Shown: positions 27,507-37,088 of the stretch, piece by piece
How positions within the stretch are numbered: the stretch's first letter is position 1
Layout: each line of letters starts with the position of its first letter
Assembly: GCA_017849585.1 (NCBI GenBank)
Contig: JAFIGT010000012.1
Location: 41,469 to 105,468, forward strand
DNA: 64,000 bases
Direction of reading: 5' to 3'
Origin: Verrucomicrobium sp.
GTDB taxonomy: Bacteria; Verrucomicrobiota; Verrucomicrobiia; Methylacidiphilales; UBA1321
Program-made: the position numbers and the translations under genes
Notes under the pieces: generated by a model
Database searches by the model: none
What the model was told of the DNA's origin: nothing
The model's input: the letters and a program-made list of their open reading frames with translations, nothing else

Positions 27507-27926
27507 TTAGAACCTTCCTGCACGGGTGATGAAACGGGTGCGCAGCGCCAACTTTGTGGCGGCCAGACGCAGGGATTCCCGCGCCACGGCTTCCGGCAGA
27601 CCGTCGAGTTCAAATAAAATGTTTCCGGGCTTCACCACGGCCACCCAGTATTCGGGCTGACCTTTACCTTTACCCATTCGGGTTTCCGGGGGGCGCGCCG
27701 TCACCGACTTGTCGGGGAAAATGCGGATCCACAGCTTGCCCTTGCGCTTCATGTTGCGGGTGAGCGCCACACGAGCCGCTTCGATCTGGACATTGGTGAT
27801 CCAGCCACGCTCGAGGGTTTGCAAGGCGTAAGCGCCGAAGTCGATATTGACGTTGCGGGAGGCGAAGCCTTTGCGGCTGCCGCGCTGCGTCTTGCGATAT
27901 TTAACGCGTTTGGGGAGAAGAGCCAT
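27507..27926 (-). CDS. rplP: 50S ribosomal protein L16
   Basis: L16 organises the A-site region of the 50S. The 139-residue product shows [20 protein letters not shown], the conserved [20 protein letters not shown] and [16 protein letters not shown]. The Arg hydroxylated by YcfD in E. coli lies in the [10 protein letters not shown] region, which is intact here. Length is typical. Confidence 0.98.
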   Translation of the reverse strand: MALLPKRVKYRKTQRGSRKGFASRNVNIDFGAYALQTLERGWITNVQIEAARVALTRNMKRKGKLWIRIFPDKSVTARPPETRMGKGKGQPEYWVAVVKPGNILFELDGLPEAVARESLRLAATKLALRTRFITRAGRF

Positions 27927-27961
27927 AATCTCGTACCGTTTCTTGGTTCAAATGTTGAGGG

Positions 27962-28606
27962 TTAGGCCTGCACCGGGGCTTCGTCTTTGCGGCAGATCCA
28001 GACTTTGATGCCGATCTTGCCGGCGACCGTCATCGCTTCGGCAAAGCCGTAATCGATGTTGGCGCGCAACGTGTGGAGAGGCACGCGACCCTGACGGGTC
28101 TCTTCCGTGCGGGCGATTTCCGCGCCACCGAGGCGGCCGGAGCAACGAACGCGGATACCATCGGCACCCATGTCCATCGTCGTCTGCACCGTCTTCTTCA
28201 TCGCGCGGCGGAAAGAAATGCGGCGTTCAATCTGGAGGGCGATGTTTTCCGCCACCAGCTGAGCGTCGAGTTCCGGATTCTTGATTTCCTTCACGTCGAT
28301 CAGAACTTCGCGTTCCTTCGAGGTGAGGGCGCGAATCTCGTCCTTCAACTTGTCAAGTTCCGAAGCCTTGCGGCCGATCACCACGCCCGGGCGGGCGGTG
28401 TGAATGTTCACGCGAACGCGGTTGGACGCGCGTTCGATGGTCACCTTGGAGACGGCAGCGCCTTCCAGCTTTTTCTTGATAAACTTGCGGATCATCGCGT
28501 CCTCATAGAGGAACACGGGGAAATCTTTTTTGGAGGCATACCACATCGAACGCCAGTTGCGGTTGACGGCGACGCGGAAACCAATCGGGTTAACTTTTTG
28601 TCCCAT
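27962..28606 (-). CDS. rpsC: 30S ribosomal protein S3
   Basis: S3 lines the mRNA entry channel. The 214-residue product starts [18 protein letters not shown]. It has the KH domain ([17 protein letters not shown]) and the C-terminal [21 protein letters not shown]. It is complete, ending shortly after [13 protein letters not shown], and shorter than the 233 residues of E. coli only in the tail. Confidence 0.98.
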   Translation of the reverse strand: MGQKVNPIGFRVAVNRNWRSMWYASKKDFPVFLYEDAMIRKFIKKKLEGAAVSKVTIERASNRVRVNIHTARPGVVIGRKASELDKLKDEIRALTSKEREVLIDVKEIKNPELDAQLVAENIALQIERRISFRRAMKKTVQTTMDMGADGIRVRCSGRLGGAEIARTEETRQGRVPLHTLRANIDYGFAEAMTVAGKIGIKVWICRKDEAPVQA

Positions 28607-28639
28607 AAATTTAGCTCTTAGCTCTAGGCGGTTGAACGC

Positions 28640-29041
28640 TTAGCTCTTAGCCTCCGGTTTGGCGGCTTCGGTCTTGGCGGCCTTCTTCGCTTTCTTTTCC
28701 TGTTTCAATTCCTGTTCGATGAGAATGATCTTGATGTGCGAAGTGCGCTTGCGGATCGGGCCCGCGCTGCCGCGCGCCTTGGGCTGGAACCGCTTGAACG
28801 TCGGGCCTTCACCCACGACCGCTTCCTTGATGAAGAGGTTCTGGGCCTTCAGGCGATTGTTGTTCTCGGCGTTGGCGATGGCGGTAGCCAGGGTCTTGCT
28901 GACGAGCCGCGCCGCCTTTTTCGGCGAAAAGCGTACCACGTCCAGAGCCAGCAATGCCGGCATTCCCTGGATTTCCCGCGTCACTTCCCGCGCCTTAAAG
29001 GCGGAAATGCGCGCAAATCTTGTAATTGCTTTCACTTCCAT
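28640..29041 (-). CDS. rplV: 50S ribosomal protein L22
   Basis: L22 has a beta hairpin that reaches into the exit tunnel and forms the macrolide-sensitive constriction. The 133-residue product has ARISAFKAREVTREIQGM, then FSPKKAARLVSKTLATAIANAE and the hairpin region PTFKRFQPKARGSAGPIRKR. A lysine/alanine tail ends the protein (KKAKKAAKTEAAKPEAKS). It is separated from rpsS by an unrelated gene, a break in the universally conserved rpsS-rplV pair. Confidence 0.97.
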   Translation of the reverse strand: MEVKAITRFARISAFKAREVTREIQGMPALLALDVVRFSPKKAARLVSKTLATAIANAENNNRLKAQNLFIKEAVVGEGPTFKRFQPKARGSAGPIRKRTSHIKIILIEQELKQEKKAKKAAKTEAAKPEAKS

Positions 29042-29082
29042 AATCAGTCCAACTCTTCTCGTTTTTTCTTTTCTCTCTCACG

Positions 29083-29103
29083 CGGGCAACTTCAGGCTGC
29101 CCG
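29083..29103. other. Small hairpin between the inserted gene and rplV
   Basis: CGGGCA and TGCCCG enclose a 9-base loop just downstream of the stop of the exported-protein gene. On the minus strand it is followed by a purine-rich stretch rather than a U-tract, so it probably does not terminate transcription but could partly stall it or protect a 3' end. Confidence 0.3.
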
Positions 29104-29119
29104 TTGTTTCTGGCGGCGT

Positions 29120-29896
29120 CTATTTTTCCGCTGCCACGGCGACTCGGTCGCCCACTTTTAAATTCGTTTTATCGACCGATGACAGGTCCACCAGCGCCGC
29201 GCTCAACTGCTCGCGTACGATGACCACCATCAACCGTCCGATCACTTTCTCATTGCGGATGACCCAAAATGGCATCCCTTCCTTCACCCCTTGGCTCTTG
29301 CCTAGGTTGATGACGACGGTCTTCAATTCACCATTAAGGTCGACGATCTTACCATCTTTGAGCGAGGTGCCAATAGGAATCGATCCCTGACCTCTCCCCT
29401 CGAGCACGCTTTTCGCCATTCGCACGGCGACTTCGTACTCGGCCCGCTTCTGCGGGTTGAGCTGCTGCGCGTCGCGAATCAGGTCTTCGCTGGTCGCCAA
29501 CAGAATCTCAAGTGCCTTCGCGCTTTCGCGTCGCTTTTGCTCGCACTGGTAGGCCTCTTTGACCGCTGCCAGCACTCGCTCCTGCAACCGCTTTTCGTCC
29601 ACCGTCAGGGCATCCACCCCGAGGGCTTCGTAACGCAGCCGCTGCTCTTGATAAAGCTGCCGGAAGAAATCCGCCTCGGCGTTGGCCAATGCGACGCTCT
29701 CCGTCAACTGCTCGATCGTCTTCAACAGTTCCTCCCGCGAGTCTTTCACCCGCAGGACTGTCTCCGCTTTTCCATCCTTCAAAGAACGATTCGTCGGCGT
29801 CTCAGCGCCAACCGGACCAAGCACCAGGCTCAGCCCGAAAAATCCAACCAGCCAAATACGTCTACTACTTGGCAGCCTTTTCAGTGTGCTGTCCAT
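29120..29896 (-). CDS. Exported coiled-coil protein with MreC-like C-terminus, inside the S10 operon
   Basis: The 258-residue protein has an N-terminal signal or anchor (residues about 12-31, ending GPVGAETP). A long helical, coiled-coil-prone region follows (about 45-150). The C-terminal beta domain contains [19 protein letters not shown] and ends [13 protein letters not shown]. That last part resembles the repeat unit of MreC, a periplasmic cell-shape scaffold (typically V-I-D-x-G-x-x-D-G-V-x-x-G-M-x-V); this is a pattern match, not a demonstrated homology. It is not a ribosomal protein. The gene overlaps the 3' end of rpsS by 32 bases and is followed by rplV, so it must be co-transcribed with ribosomal genes. 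Possible link: coupling envelope growth to ribosome synthesis. Confidence 0.8.
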   Translation of the reverse strand: MDSTLKRLPSSRRIWLVGFFGLSLVLGPVGAETPTNRSLKDGKAETVLRVKDSREELLKTIEQLTESVALANAEADFFRQLYQEQRLRYEALGVDALTVDEKRLQERVLAAVKEAYQCEQKRRESAKALEILLATSEDLIRDAQQLNPQKRAEYEVAVRMAKSVLEGRGQGSIPIGTSLKDGKIVDLNGELKTVVINLGKSQGVKEGMPFWVIRNEKVIGRLMVVIVREQLSAALVDLSSVDKTNLKVGDRVAVAAEK

Positions 29897-30143
29897 GCTT
29901 GCGGAACGTACGGGTCGGCGAAAATTCGCCCAACCGATGTCCCACCATGTTTTCCGTCACGAACACCGAATTGAAAATCTTGCCGTTGTGCACCAGGAAG
30001 GTGTGACCGACAAAGTCCGGGGTGATCAGGGAACGCCGGGACCAGGTTTTGATCGGCTTCTTCGCCGTCGCGGCGCTCATCGCCTCGATCTTGCGCATCA
30101 GGTGATCATCAACAAACGGACCTTTTTTTAAGCTTCTGCCCAT
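29865..30143 (-). CDS. rpsS: 30S ribosomal protein S19
   Basis: S19 forms a heterodimer with S13 in the 30S head. The 92-residue product starts [20 protein letters not shown] and has [22 protein letters not shown]. The end [20 protein letters not shown] is normal. Its last 32 bases are shared, in another frame, with the exported coiled-coil protein gene. Confidence 0.98.
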   Translation of the reverse strand: MGRSLKKGPFVDDHLMRKIEAMSAATAKKPIKTWSRRSLITPDFVGHTFLVHNGKIFNSVFVTENMVGHRLGEFSPTRTFRKHGQHTEKAAK

Positions 30144-30171
30144 AACTCAATCTCTTTTTTCAGTAAGCCGG

Positions 30172-31014
30172 TTAGCTCTTCTTTTTGCGGCGTTGCACGA
30201 TGAATTTGTTTGAAGGCTTGTACTTCGGACGAGTCTTCAAACCCTTGGCCAACTGGCCCCACGGCGACACAGGATGCTGACGTCCGCCACCACCCTTGCT
30301 CTTGCCCTGACCGCCACCGTTCGGGTGGTCAATCGGGTTCATCACCATACCGCGAACCGTCGGACGGCGTCCGAGCCAACGGCTGCGACCGGCTTTGCCG
30401 AGCGAAACGTTTTCGTGTTCAATGTTGCCGATTTGGCCGATCGTCGCATAGCACTTACCGTAGAGCTTGCGGATTTCACCGGAGGGCAGGCGGACCTGCG
30501 CATAACCGGCGTCGACCGACATGATCGTCGCGTTGCCGCCCGCAGTGCGGACGAGCTGACCGCCACGGCCGGGCATCATTTCAATATTGTGAATCGGCGC
30601 GCTCAGCGGAATCAATTCCAGCGGGAGCGAATTACCGATCTCGGGTTCAGCCTTGGGACCGCTTTCGATCGTCGCGCCCACCTTCAGCCCGAGGGGGGCG
30701 ATGATGTAGCGGCGTTCATTGTCGGAATACTTCACCAAGGCGATGTACGACGTGCGGGCCGGATCGTATTCGATCGTCTCGACGACGGCCTTGACGCCAT
30801 GCTTGTTACGCTTGAAATCGATGATGCGATAGCGCTGTTTGTGACCGCCGCCGATGTGGCGCGAGGTCAAACGACCGTGGTTATTACGGCCACCGGTCTT
30901 GTACAGGCGCTCTGTCAGGGGGGCGTACGGCTTGGATGCCGTGACTTCATCGAAGCTCGACAGTTCCGTAAACCGTTGGGACGGCGTCAGGGGGCGAAAT
31001 TTTTTAAGTGCCAT
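30172..31014 (-). CDS. rplB: 50S ribosomal protein L2
   Basis: L2 is essential for subunit joining and peptidyl transfer. The 280-residue product has [20 protein letters not shown] and the C-terminal [20 protein letters not shown]. The universally conserved histidine (His229 in E. coli) lies in the [12 protein letters not shown] segment, which is present. Length is typical. Confidence 0.98.
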   Translation of the reverse strand: MALKKFRPLTPSQRFTELSSFDEVTASKPYAPLTERLYKTGGRNNHGRLTSRHIGGGHKQRYRIIDFKRNKHGVKAVVETIEYDPARTSYIALVKYSDNERRYIIAPLGLKVGATIESGPKAEPEIGNSLPLELIPLSAPIHNIEMMPGRGGQLVRTAGGNATIMSVDAGYAQVRLPSGEIRKLYGKCYATIGQIGNIEHENVSLGKAGRSRWLGRRPTVRGMVMNPIDHPNGGGQGKSKGGGGRQHPVSPWGQLAKGLKTRPKYKPSNKFIVQRRKKKS

Positions 31015-31034
31015 ATGCTTGTGCTCCAGTGTCT

Positions 31035-31319
31035 TTAGACGAGTTCAATCTTCTCGCCAGCCTTCAGGGTGACAATCGCCTTCTTCCAGTCGGGCCGCTT
31101 GCCAAAGTGAGCGGTACGTTCCCGCTTGACCTTGCCGCCAACCTGCAACGTGTTGACGCTGACAACGTCCTTCTTGAAGAGACTCTTGACGGCGTACTTG
31201 ATTTCCTGCTTGGTTGCATCCACCGCCACCTTGAAGGTGTACTGGTTGTGCTTCTCGCTCAACGCCGTGCTCTTTTCGGTGACGCGGGTCGTCTTGATGA
31301 TCAAAAATGGGTCGCGCAT
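31035..31319 (-). CDS. rplW: 50S ribosomal protein L23
   Basis: L23 forms the docking site for SRP, trigger factor and SecYEG at the tunnel exit. The 94-residue product has [20 protein letters not shown] and [20 protein letters not shown]. It is of normal length. Confidence 0.97.
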   Translation of the reverse strand: MRDPFLIIKTTRVTEKSTALSEKHNQYTFKVAVDATKQEIKYAVKSLFKKDVVSVNTLQVGGKVKRERTAHFGKRPDWKKAIVTLKAGEKIELV

Positions 31320-31329
31320 AGTATTCCTT

Positions 31330-31947
31330 TTAGTCCTGCAAACGCTCGGAGAGTTTCGCGAGGGCTCCTTCGGTCACAAGCACCTTGTCGTAGCGGAGCA
31401 ACTGCTCGGCGTTGACATGGGCGCCAGTGGTGGTTTCGATCCGGGGATTATTCCGGGCCGCGAGATAAACATTCTGATCCGCCGTTTCCAGCACGATCAG
31501 CGCCGTGTCGCCCTTGCCGACGATCGGGCTGAGCTTCTTGATCAATTCCGCCGTCTTGGCCTTGGCCAGAGTCGGCTGTTCGATCACAAACACTTCGCCG
31601 TCGATCACGCGGGCGCTCAGAACCTTGCGGAGTGCGAGCTGCTTGACCTTCTTCGGGGTCTTCTTGGAATAATCGCGCGGCTGCGGTCCGAAGACCACGC
31701 CACCGCCACGCCACACGGGCGAGGAGGCATAACCGGAACGGGCGTTGCCGGTGCCCTTTTGGCGCCACGGCTTTTTGCCCGAACGATTGACCCCGGCCTT
31801 GCTCAGCGTCGAGTGCGTTCCCGCACGGCGATTCGCCTGGTAAGCCACCACGGTTTCCTGCACCGCCTGGGTGCCGATCCCGTTGGAGATCAATTCCACT
31901 TTAAGTTTACTGGCGGCGTCGGCCGCGGAAAGAGGAGTCGCTTTCAT
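31330..31947 (-). CDS. rplD: 50S ribosomal protein L4
   Basis: L4 shapes the exit tunnel together with L22; in E. coli it also represses the S10 operon. The 205-residue product has the tunnel loop GVNRSGKKPWRQKGTGNARS and GGGVVFGPQPRDYSKKTPKK. Length is typical. No S10-type leader hairpin was identified before rpsJ; the cluster reads through from fusA. Confidence 0.97.
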   Translation of the reverse strand: MKATPLSAADAASKLKVELISNGIGTQAVQETVVAYQANRRAGTHSTLSKAGVNRSGKKPWRQKGTGNARSGYASSPVWRGGGVVFGPQPRDYSKKTPKKVKQLALRKVLSARVIDGEVFVIEQPTLAKAKTAELIKKLSPIVGKGDTALIVLETADQNVYLAARNNPRIETTTGAHVNAEQLLRYDKVLVTEGALAKLSERLQD

Positions 31948-31953
31948 GTGATC

Positions 31954-32649
31954 TTATTTCTTGGCCTTGGAAGCCTTCATCGGGTTCTGCGGCTTGGAGT
32001 CTTGGACCTGAACCACCTTGGGCTGGCCCTTGATCGCGGTGCGAACCACCACGTAGCTGCCGGCGGCGCCGGGAACCGCTCCGCTGACGAGCAATACGTT
32101 GTCAGCTTCGCGAACCTGCACCACGCGCAAGTTCTGGACCGTCACGCGCTCGTCACCCATGTGACCGGGCATACCGTGATTCTTGTAAATGCGACCGGGA
32201 GTGGAACGTTCACCGATGGCGCCGTTACGACGGTGCGTTTTGCTACCGTGCGCGGCACCCTGACCGGCGAAGTTGTGCTTCTTCATGACGCCCTGGAAAC
32301 CTTTACCCTTGGAGATGCCGATGACATCCACCAATTGTCCGGCCTGGAAGCGGGTGACGGTGATTTGATCACCGACCTTGGCTTCGTCGCCGTTGGTGCG
32401 GAATTCGCGGACGAACTTCTTAGGGGTTGCGCCCGCCTTCTTGAAGTGTCCGGCTTCCGGCTTGGAAACGCGCTTTTCCGTCGTGTCGAAGGCGCCGAGC
32501 TGGACGGAAGTATAACCTTCCTTCTCCTGGCCCTTGACCTGAAGAACGCTGTTGGGTTCCGCCAGAATGACGGTGACCGGCGTGATCACGCCCGTGCCGT
32601 CGTAGACGCGGGTCATCCCGATTTTTTGACCTAAAATGCCGATGCTCAT
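31954..32649 (-). CDS. rplC: 50S ribosomal protein L3
   Basis: L3 starts 23S rRNA assembly and reaches toward the peptidyl transferase centre. The 231-residue product begins with LGQKIGMTRVYDGTG. It has GISKGKGFQGVMKKHNFAGQ and the central MPGHMGDERVTVQNLRV. A short basic tail (NPMKASKAKK) is added. Confidence 0.98.
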   Translation of the reverse strand: MSIGILGQKIGMTRVYDGTGVITPVTVILAEPNSVLQVKGQEKEGYTSVQLGAFDTTEKRVSKPEAGHFKKAGATPKKFVREFRTNGDEAKVGDQITVTRFQAGQLVDVIGISKGKGFQGVMKKHNFAGQGAAHGSKTHRRNGAIGERSTPGRIYKNHGMPGHMGDERVTVQNLRVVQVREADNVLLVSGAVPGAAGSYVVVRTAIKGQPKVVQVQDSKPQNPMKASKAKK

Positions 32650-32681
32650 ATCTCGTTACAGTTAAAGTTGCCCGTACGGGA

Positions 32682-32990
32682 CTAGATCTTGATGGTGATA
32701 TCCACGCCTGCAGGCAGGTTCAGCTTCTTCAGTTCGTCCACGGTTTTCGCCGTCGGCTGAAGAATGTCGATGAGCCGCTTGTGCGTGCGCATCTCAAACT
32801 GATCCATGCTCTTTTTATCCACGTGCGGGGAACGGTTGACCGTGTAGCGCTCGATTTTCGTCGGGAGCGGGATGGGACCCGCCACCGTGGAACCGGTGCG
32901 CGAAGCGGTTTCTGCGATTTCCGTCGCTGCCCGATCGAGCAAGCGGTAATCAAAACCTTTCAAACGAATGCGTATGCGTGTGTCTGCCAT
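32682..32990 (-). CDS. rpsJ: 30S ribosomal protein S10
   Basis: S10 serves in the 30S head and also as NusE in antitermination. The 102-residue product shows [20 protein letters not shown], then [20 protein letters not shown] and the C-terminal [11 protein letters not shown]. It starts 3 bases after the fusA stop, showing that the str and S10 operons are merged here and that tuf is missing between them. Confidence 0.98.
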   Translation of the reverse strand: MADTRIRIRLKGFDYRLLDRAATEIAETASRTGSTVAGPIPLPTKIERYTVNRSPHVDKKSMDQFEMRTHKRLIDILQPTAKTVDELKKLNLPAGVDITIKI

Positions 32991-32993
32991 AGA

Positions 32994-35150
32994 CTATGCT
33001 TTCTTTTTGTCGCCTTTTTTGTCGACGATCTGCGCGACAATCTGCGCAGGCACCTGTTCAAAGTGCGACGGCTCCATCGTATAGGCCGCACGGCCCTTGG
33101 ACATGGAACGGATCGTATTGACGTAACCGAACATTTCCGACAGCGGAACTTCCGCGTGGACGAGCGAAGTCTTGTTCTTCGCCTCAACATTCATGATCTT
33201 GCCGCGGCGGCGGTTCAAGTCGCCGAGGATGTCGCCCTGATATTCATCAGGCGTCGACACTTCGACCTTCATCATCGGCTCCAACAGAATCGGGCTCGCC
33301 TTCTTCATCGCGTCCTGCACGGCAAAAATGGCCGCCATCTTGAACGCGAGTTCGTTCGAGTCGACTTCGTGGTAGGAACCATCCAAAATATTGACGGTAA
33401 CGTCGATCACCTGGGAGCCGTTGACCACGCCGTTGAGCAGCGCTTCTTCAACACCCTTTTTACAAGGTCCGATGTATTCCTTCGGAATGTTACCACCGAC
33501 GACCTTGCTTTCAATGACGATACCCTTGCCGCGCTCGTTCGGGATGATTTCGAGAATGACGTGACCGTACTGACCACGACCACCCGACTGCTTGACGAGC
33601 TTGCCTTCGCCACCGGCCGACTTCGTGACGGTTTCACGATAGGCGATCTGAGGCGCACCGGCGTTGGTTTCCACGTTGAATTCGCGGCGCAAACGGTCGC
33701 AAATAATGTCGAGGTGAAGTTCACCCATGCCCGCGATGATGGTCTGACCAGTCTCTTCGTTGGACTTAACCACGAGAGTCGGATCTTCTTCGACCAAGCG
33801 ACCGAGACTGTCGCCCATCTTTTCGCGATCACCCTTGGTCTTCGGCTCGATGGCCATCGAAATGACCGGCTCGGGGAAGGACGGGGGTTCGAGAATCACG
33901 TCGAAATCTTCGATGCAAAGCGTATCACCCGTCTTCACATCCTTGATGCCCACGATCGCGGCGATGTCACCGGCGTACACGGTATCAAGTTCTTCGCGCT
34001 TATCGGCCTGGATCTGCACCAAACGGGAGATACGGTCGCGCTTGCGCGTGCGGGGATTGTAGACGGTCGTACCCTTGTTCAACACGCCGGAGTAGACGCG
34101 GAAGAACACCAGCTTACCAACGAACGGATCGCTCCACAGCTTGAACGCGAGCGAGCAGAACTTGGCGTTGTCGTCCGCAGGAACCGGAACCGGCTCATGC
34201 GTGTCGGGGTTCATACCCTTGGCCGGAGGAATATCCAACGGACCCGGGAGATAATCGATGACCGCGTCGAGGAGGAACTGCACGCCCTTGTTCTTGAAGG
34301 CGGAACCACCGACGACGGGGATAAATTCATTGGCGATCGTGAGACGGCGGATACCTTCCTTCAATTGCTTGGAGGTCGGGGTCTTTTCCTCGAGGAAAAG
34401 CATGCCGATTTCTTCATCCTTGTCCGCCACGGCTTCGATCAGATCCTTGAGAGCCTGTTCCGCCATCGGCTTCAGATCTTCCGGAATATCAACGAGCTGG
34501 TACGTGGAACCGACAACGTCGTTGTCCGAGTAGACAACCGCACGCTGATTCACGACGTCGATCTGCCCTTTGAGCTGATCTTCGGCACCGAGCGGAATGA
34601 GAACAGGCCAGGCATTCGCGCCGAGCTTCTCGCGCATTTCAGCGACAACGTTGTTAAAGTTCGCGCCGGTACGGTCCATCTTGTTGACGAACGCGATACG
34701 GGGAACGCCGTACTTATTGGCCTGACGCCAGACGGTTTCCGACTGGGGCTGAACGCCACCCACGCCGCAAAACACCGCAATGGCACCGTCCAAAACGCGA
34801 AGCGAACGCTCCACTTCGGCGGTAAAGTCCACGTGGCCGGGAGTGTCAATGATGTTGATGCGGAACTTCTGTCCCTCGTACAACTTGACGATCTTCTCTT
34901 CCTTGCGCTCGGGCCAGAAACAGGTCGTAGCGGCCGAGGTGATGGTGATACCACGCTCGCGCTCCTGCTCCATCCAGTCCGTCACGGTCGTGCCTTCATG
35001 CACTTCACCGATCTTGTGGACCGCACCCGTGTAGAAAAGAACGCGCTCCGTGAGCGTCGTCTTACCCGCGTCGATGTGCGCCGCAATACCAATATTGCGG
35101 GTACGCTCCATCGGATAGGGGCGCTTGGGGTTGTTGGGGTTCGTCGACAT
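32994..35150 (-). CDS. fusA: Elongation factor G
   Basis: EF-G is the GTPase that drives translocation and, with RRF, recycling. The 718-residue product has P-loop AHIDAGKTT near residue 28, then [20 protein letters not shown] (G3) and [10 protein letters not shown] (G4). Domain IV follows ([13 protein letters not shown]) and the C-terminal [17 protein letters not shown]. All regions are intact. It lies between rpsG and rpsJ; the usual tuf gene does not follow. Confidence 0.98.
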   Translation of the reverse strand: MSTNPNNPKRPYPMERTRNIGIAAHIDAGKTTLTERVLFYTGAVHKIGEVHEGTTVTDWMEQERERGITITSAATTCFWPERKEEKIVKLYEGQKFRINIIDTPGHVDFTAEVERSLRVLDGAIAVFCGVGGVQPQSETVWRQANKYGVPRIAFVNKMDRTGANFNNVVAEMREKLGANAWPVLIPLGAEDQLKGQIDVVNQRAVVYSDNDVVGSTYQLVDIPEDLKPMAEQALKDLIEAVADKDEEIGMLFLEEKTPTSKQLKEGIRRLTIANEFIPVVGGSAFKNKGVQFLLDAVIDYLPGPLDIPPAKGMNPDTHEPVPVPADDNAKFCSLAFKLWSDPFVGKLVFFRVYSGVLNKGTTVYNPRTRKRDRISRLVQIQADKREELDTVYAGDIAAIVGIKDVKTGDTLCIEDFDVILEPPSFPEPVISMAIEPKTKGDREKMGDSLGRLVEEDPTLVVKSNEETGQTIIAGMGELHLDIICDRLRREFNVETNAGAPQIAYRETVTKSAGGEGKLVKQSGGRGQYGHVILEIIPNERGKGIVIESKVVGGNIPKEYIGPCKKGVEEALLNGVVNGSQVIDVTVNILDGSYHEVDSNELAFKMAAIFAVQDAMKKASPILLEPMMKVEVSTPDEYQGDILGDLNRRRGKIMNVEAKNKTSLVHAEVPLSEMFGYVNTIRSMSKGRAAYTMEPSHFEQVPAQIVAQIVDKKGDKKKA

Positions 35151-35170
35151 ATAAATGATCAGTTAAAAAA

Positions 35171-35644
35171 TTAGAAACGGAAGTGAGCAAACGCACGATT
35201 GGCCTGCGCCATCTTGTGCACGTCGTCACGCTTCTTGACGGAGCTGCCTTGACCGGTCGAGGCTTCCTTGATTTCGGACGCCAACGCCTTGCGGAGAGCG
35301 ACACCCTTGCGCTTGGAGGCATAACCGACGAGCCAGCGCATCGCGAGGGCGAGCTGACGTTCATGCGGCACTTCCATCGGAACCTGATAGGTGGCACCAC
35401 CGACGCGGCGGGATTTGACTTCGAGGCGGGGCTTCACGTTCTCGAGCGCCTTCGTCAGCACATCGAGCGGATTGCCATCCTTATTGGACTCGTTGACATC
35501 ATCGATCGCACCGTAAACGATACGTTGAGCGGTCGATTTTTTACCCTGCTGCATGACAGCGTTGATCAAGCGAGCAACGACAGGGGACTCGTACTTCGCG
35601 TCCGGGATCATGCTGCGCTTTTCGGCATTGCGGCGTCTGGCCAT
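35171..35644 (-). CDS. rpsG: 30S ribosomal protein S7
   Basis: S7 nucleates assembly of the 30S head and contacts the E-site tRNA. The 157-residue product begins MARRRNAEKRSMIPDAKYES. It has ENVKPRLEVKSRRVGGATYQ and the end NRAFAHFRF. Length is typical (156). In E. coli S7 represses the str operon through the rpsL-rpsG spacer; here that spacer is only 35 bases. Confidence 0.98.
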   Translation of the reverse strand: MARRRNAEKRSMIPDAKYESPVVARLINAVMQQGKKSTAQRIVYGAIDDVNESNKDGNPLDVLTKALENVKPRLEVKSRRVGGATYQVPMEVPHERQLALAMRWLVGYASKRKGVALRKALASEIKEASTGQGSSVKKRDDVHKMAQANRAFAHFRF

Positions 35645-35679
35645 AGTCTTGTGAAATTAAGGGTTAATGAGTTGCTAAA

Positions 35680-36102
35680 TTATTTCTTCGCAGCCGCGGC
35701 AGCGCCCGCCTTGGGCTTCTTCACGCCGTACTTACTACGGGAAACGTTACGAGTGAGCTTGTTCGTGTTGCTCGGGCCCGCAGCACCGAGAGCGTCCAAC
35801 GTACCGCGAACGATGTGGTAACGAACACCAGGCAAATCCTTCACACGACCGCCACGCACGAGAACAATCGAGTGCTCCTGCAAGTTGTGGCCTTCACCCG
35901 GGATGTAGGCAATGACTTCCTGACCGTTGGTCAAGCGAACCTTCGCCACCTTACGCAAGGCGGAATTCGGCTTCTTCGGCGTGCGGGTCATGACCTGCAC
36001 ACAGACGCCACGACGTTGGGGGGCACCCTTCAACGCGGGGGACTTCGTTTTCACAGTCACCTTACGGCGACCTTTTCTCACCAATTGGTTAATGGTAGGC
36101 AT
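35680..36102 (-). CDS. rpsL: 30S ribosomal protein S12
   Basis: S12 monitors decoding at the A site. The 140-residue product starts [20 protein letters not shown]. It has the streptomycin-sensitive [19 protein letters not shown] and [16 protein letters not shown]. Both key lysines (Lys43- and Lys88-equivalents) look like the sensitive wild type. A 16-residue basic tail ([13 protein letters not shown]) is extra. First gene of the cluster, with TAGGAA upstream. Confidence 0.98.
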   Translation of the reverse strand: MPTINQLVRKGRRKVTVKTKSPALKGAPQRRGVCVQVMTRTPKKPNSALRKVAKVRLTNGQEVIAYIPGEGHNLQEHSIVLVRGGRVKDLPGVRYHIVRGTLDALGAAGPSNTNKLTRNVSRSKYGVKKPKAGAAAAAKK

Positions 36103-36426
36103 TGCCTGTTGTTCCTATTAAAATCTATCTATTTCTGGTTTCCCGCCCTGCCAGCATTCGAGGAAATAAAAACACGCCATTTTCATGGTGGCGTGCTTTC
36201 CTTGAAGCTCGCATGGAGGACGATCTTTCGACCGTCACACGCATCCTTCCTATGACTCCGTCCGACGAGACATTGACTCAGTCCGACAGGGCGCTAGTTC
36301 GCGCGGGATGGGCAGAATCGCAGAAACTCTAGGGCGTGCAAGCTTTTTTTACGATTTTTTTACAGAGAGTTTCGCGACACTCCATAAATAAAACTGTTCA
36401 CGCCTCGGGCGCGCCCACACTTCTCC
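36103..36426 (-). promoter_or_regulatory. Leader/spacer between purN and rpsL
   Basis: This 324-base region has no gene. On the minus strand, in order toward rpsL, it holds T- and A-rich tracts near 36341-36365 and an imperfect 13-bp direct repeat (36275-36287 and 36254-36266). A 7-bp hairpin closed by a GAAA tetraloop follows (36219-36236), then a terminator-like hairpin (36164-36195). I see no strong sigma70 promoter; TTGCAC at 36340-36335 is the best -35. It probably contains the promoter and leader of the whole ribosomal cluster, and the 3' end of the purN transcript. Confidence 0.5.
36164..36195 (-). terminator. Terminator or attenuator before rpsL
   Basis: On the minus strand CACGCCA pairs with TGGCGTG around a 9-base loop and is followed at once by TTTTTATTT. 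It lies about 60 bases before the rpsL ATG and 230 bases after the purN stop. It may end purN transcripts or act as an attenuator in the rpsL leader. Confidence 0.65.
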
Positions 36427-37008
36427 TTATGACGCCCCGGAAAGCTTCCGCAGCACCGCCGGGAAAAGCTGATGTTCCGCGACCTGAATGCGCGCGTGGA
36501 GCGATTCCGCCGTATCTCCCGGCAGCACTGGCACTTCGCTCTGGGCAATGATTTCCCCCTCGTCGACTCCCGCATTCACGTAATGCACGGTGCAACCGGC
36601 CTTCGTTTCACCGGCCGCGAGCGCCTGCTTCCACGCTTCGAGACCTTTGAATTTCGGCAGAAGCGACGGATGGATATTGATGATGCGATTCGGGTAGGCG
36701 TCGAGTAGCGGGGCCTTGACCACGCGCATATAGCCCGCGAGCACAACCCATTCGACCTCATGCGCTTTGAGGATGGAAACGAGCTTCTCTTCGATCTCCG
36801 GCTCGAGCTTGGTTTTGAACTTGCCCACGGGCAACGCCTCGGCCGCGAGACCGAACTTCCGCGCATGCTCCAAAATCGGGGCCTCGGGCTTGTCGCTGAT
36901 CACGACCTGAATCGTGGCGTTGAGCGTCCCGGCGAGGATCGCCTCCTGAATCGAAACAAAATTACTCCCACGACCGGAACCGAGCACTCCCAACTTCAAT
37001 GGCTTCAT
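36427..37008 (-). CDS. purN: Phosphoribosylglycinamide formyltransferase
   Basis: PurN adds a formyl group from 10-formyltetrahydrofolate to GAR, the third step of purine synthesis. The 193-residue product from the ATG at 37008 has phosphate loop GSGRGSNF and INIHPSLLPKFKG, with the catalytic Asn/His. The Asp region is VHYVNAGVDEGEIIAQ. The upstream in-frame extension to 37077 lacks family similarity, so the shorter start is chosen. An SDR gene lies 80 bases upstream on the same strand. Confidence 0.94.
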   Translation of the reverse strand: MKPLKLGVLGSGRGSNFVSIQEAILAGTLNATIQVVISDKPEAPILEHARKFGLAAEALPVGKFKTKLEPEIEEKLVSILKAHEVEWVVLAGYMRVVKAPLLDAYPNRIINIHPSLLPKFKGLEAWKQALAAGETKAGCTVHYVNAGVDEGEIIAQSEVPVLPGDTAESLHARIQVAEHQLFPAVLRKLSGAS

Positions 37009-37088
37009 GCCACTCTTACTAACAGTTAGTAAGACCATCGCCAAGACGACAAAAAGGTTTTGAAGCCTTTTCCCCATTTCGTCAACAA

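Noticed and set aside
32781..35174. Plus-strand frame of 797 codons
   Set aside because: It is antisense to fusA and rpsJ. Long antisense frames are expected there because of codon bias.
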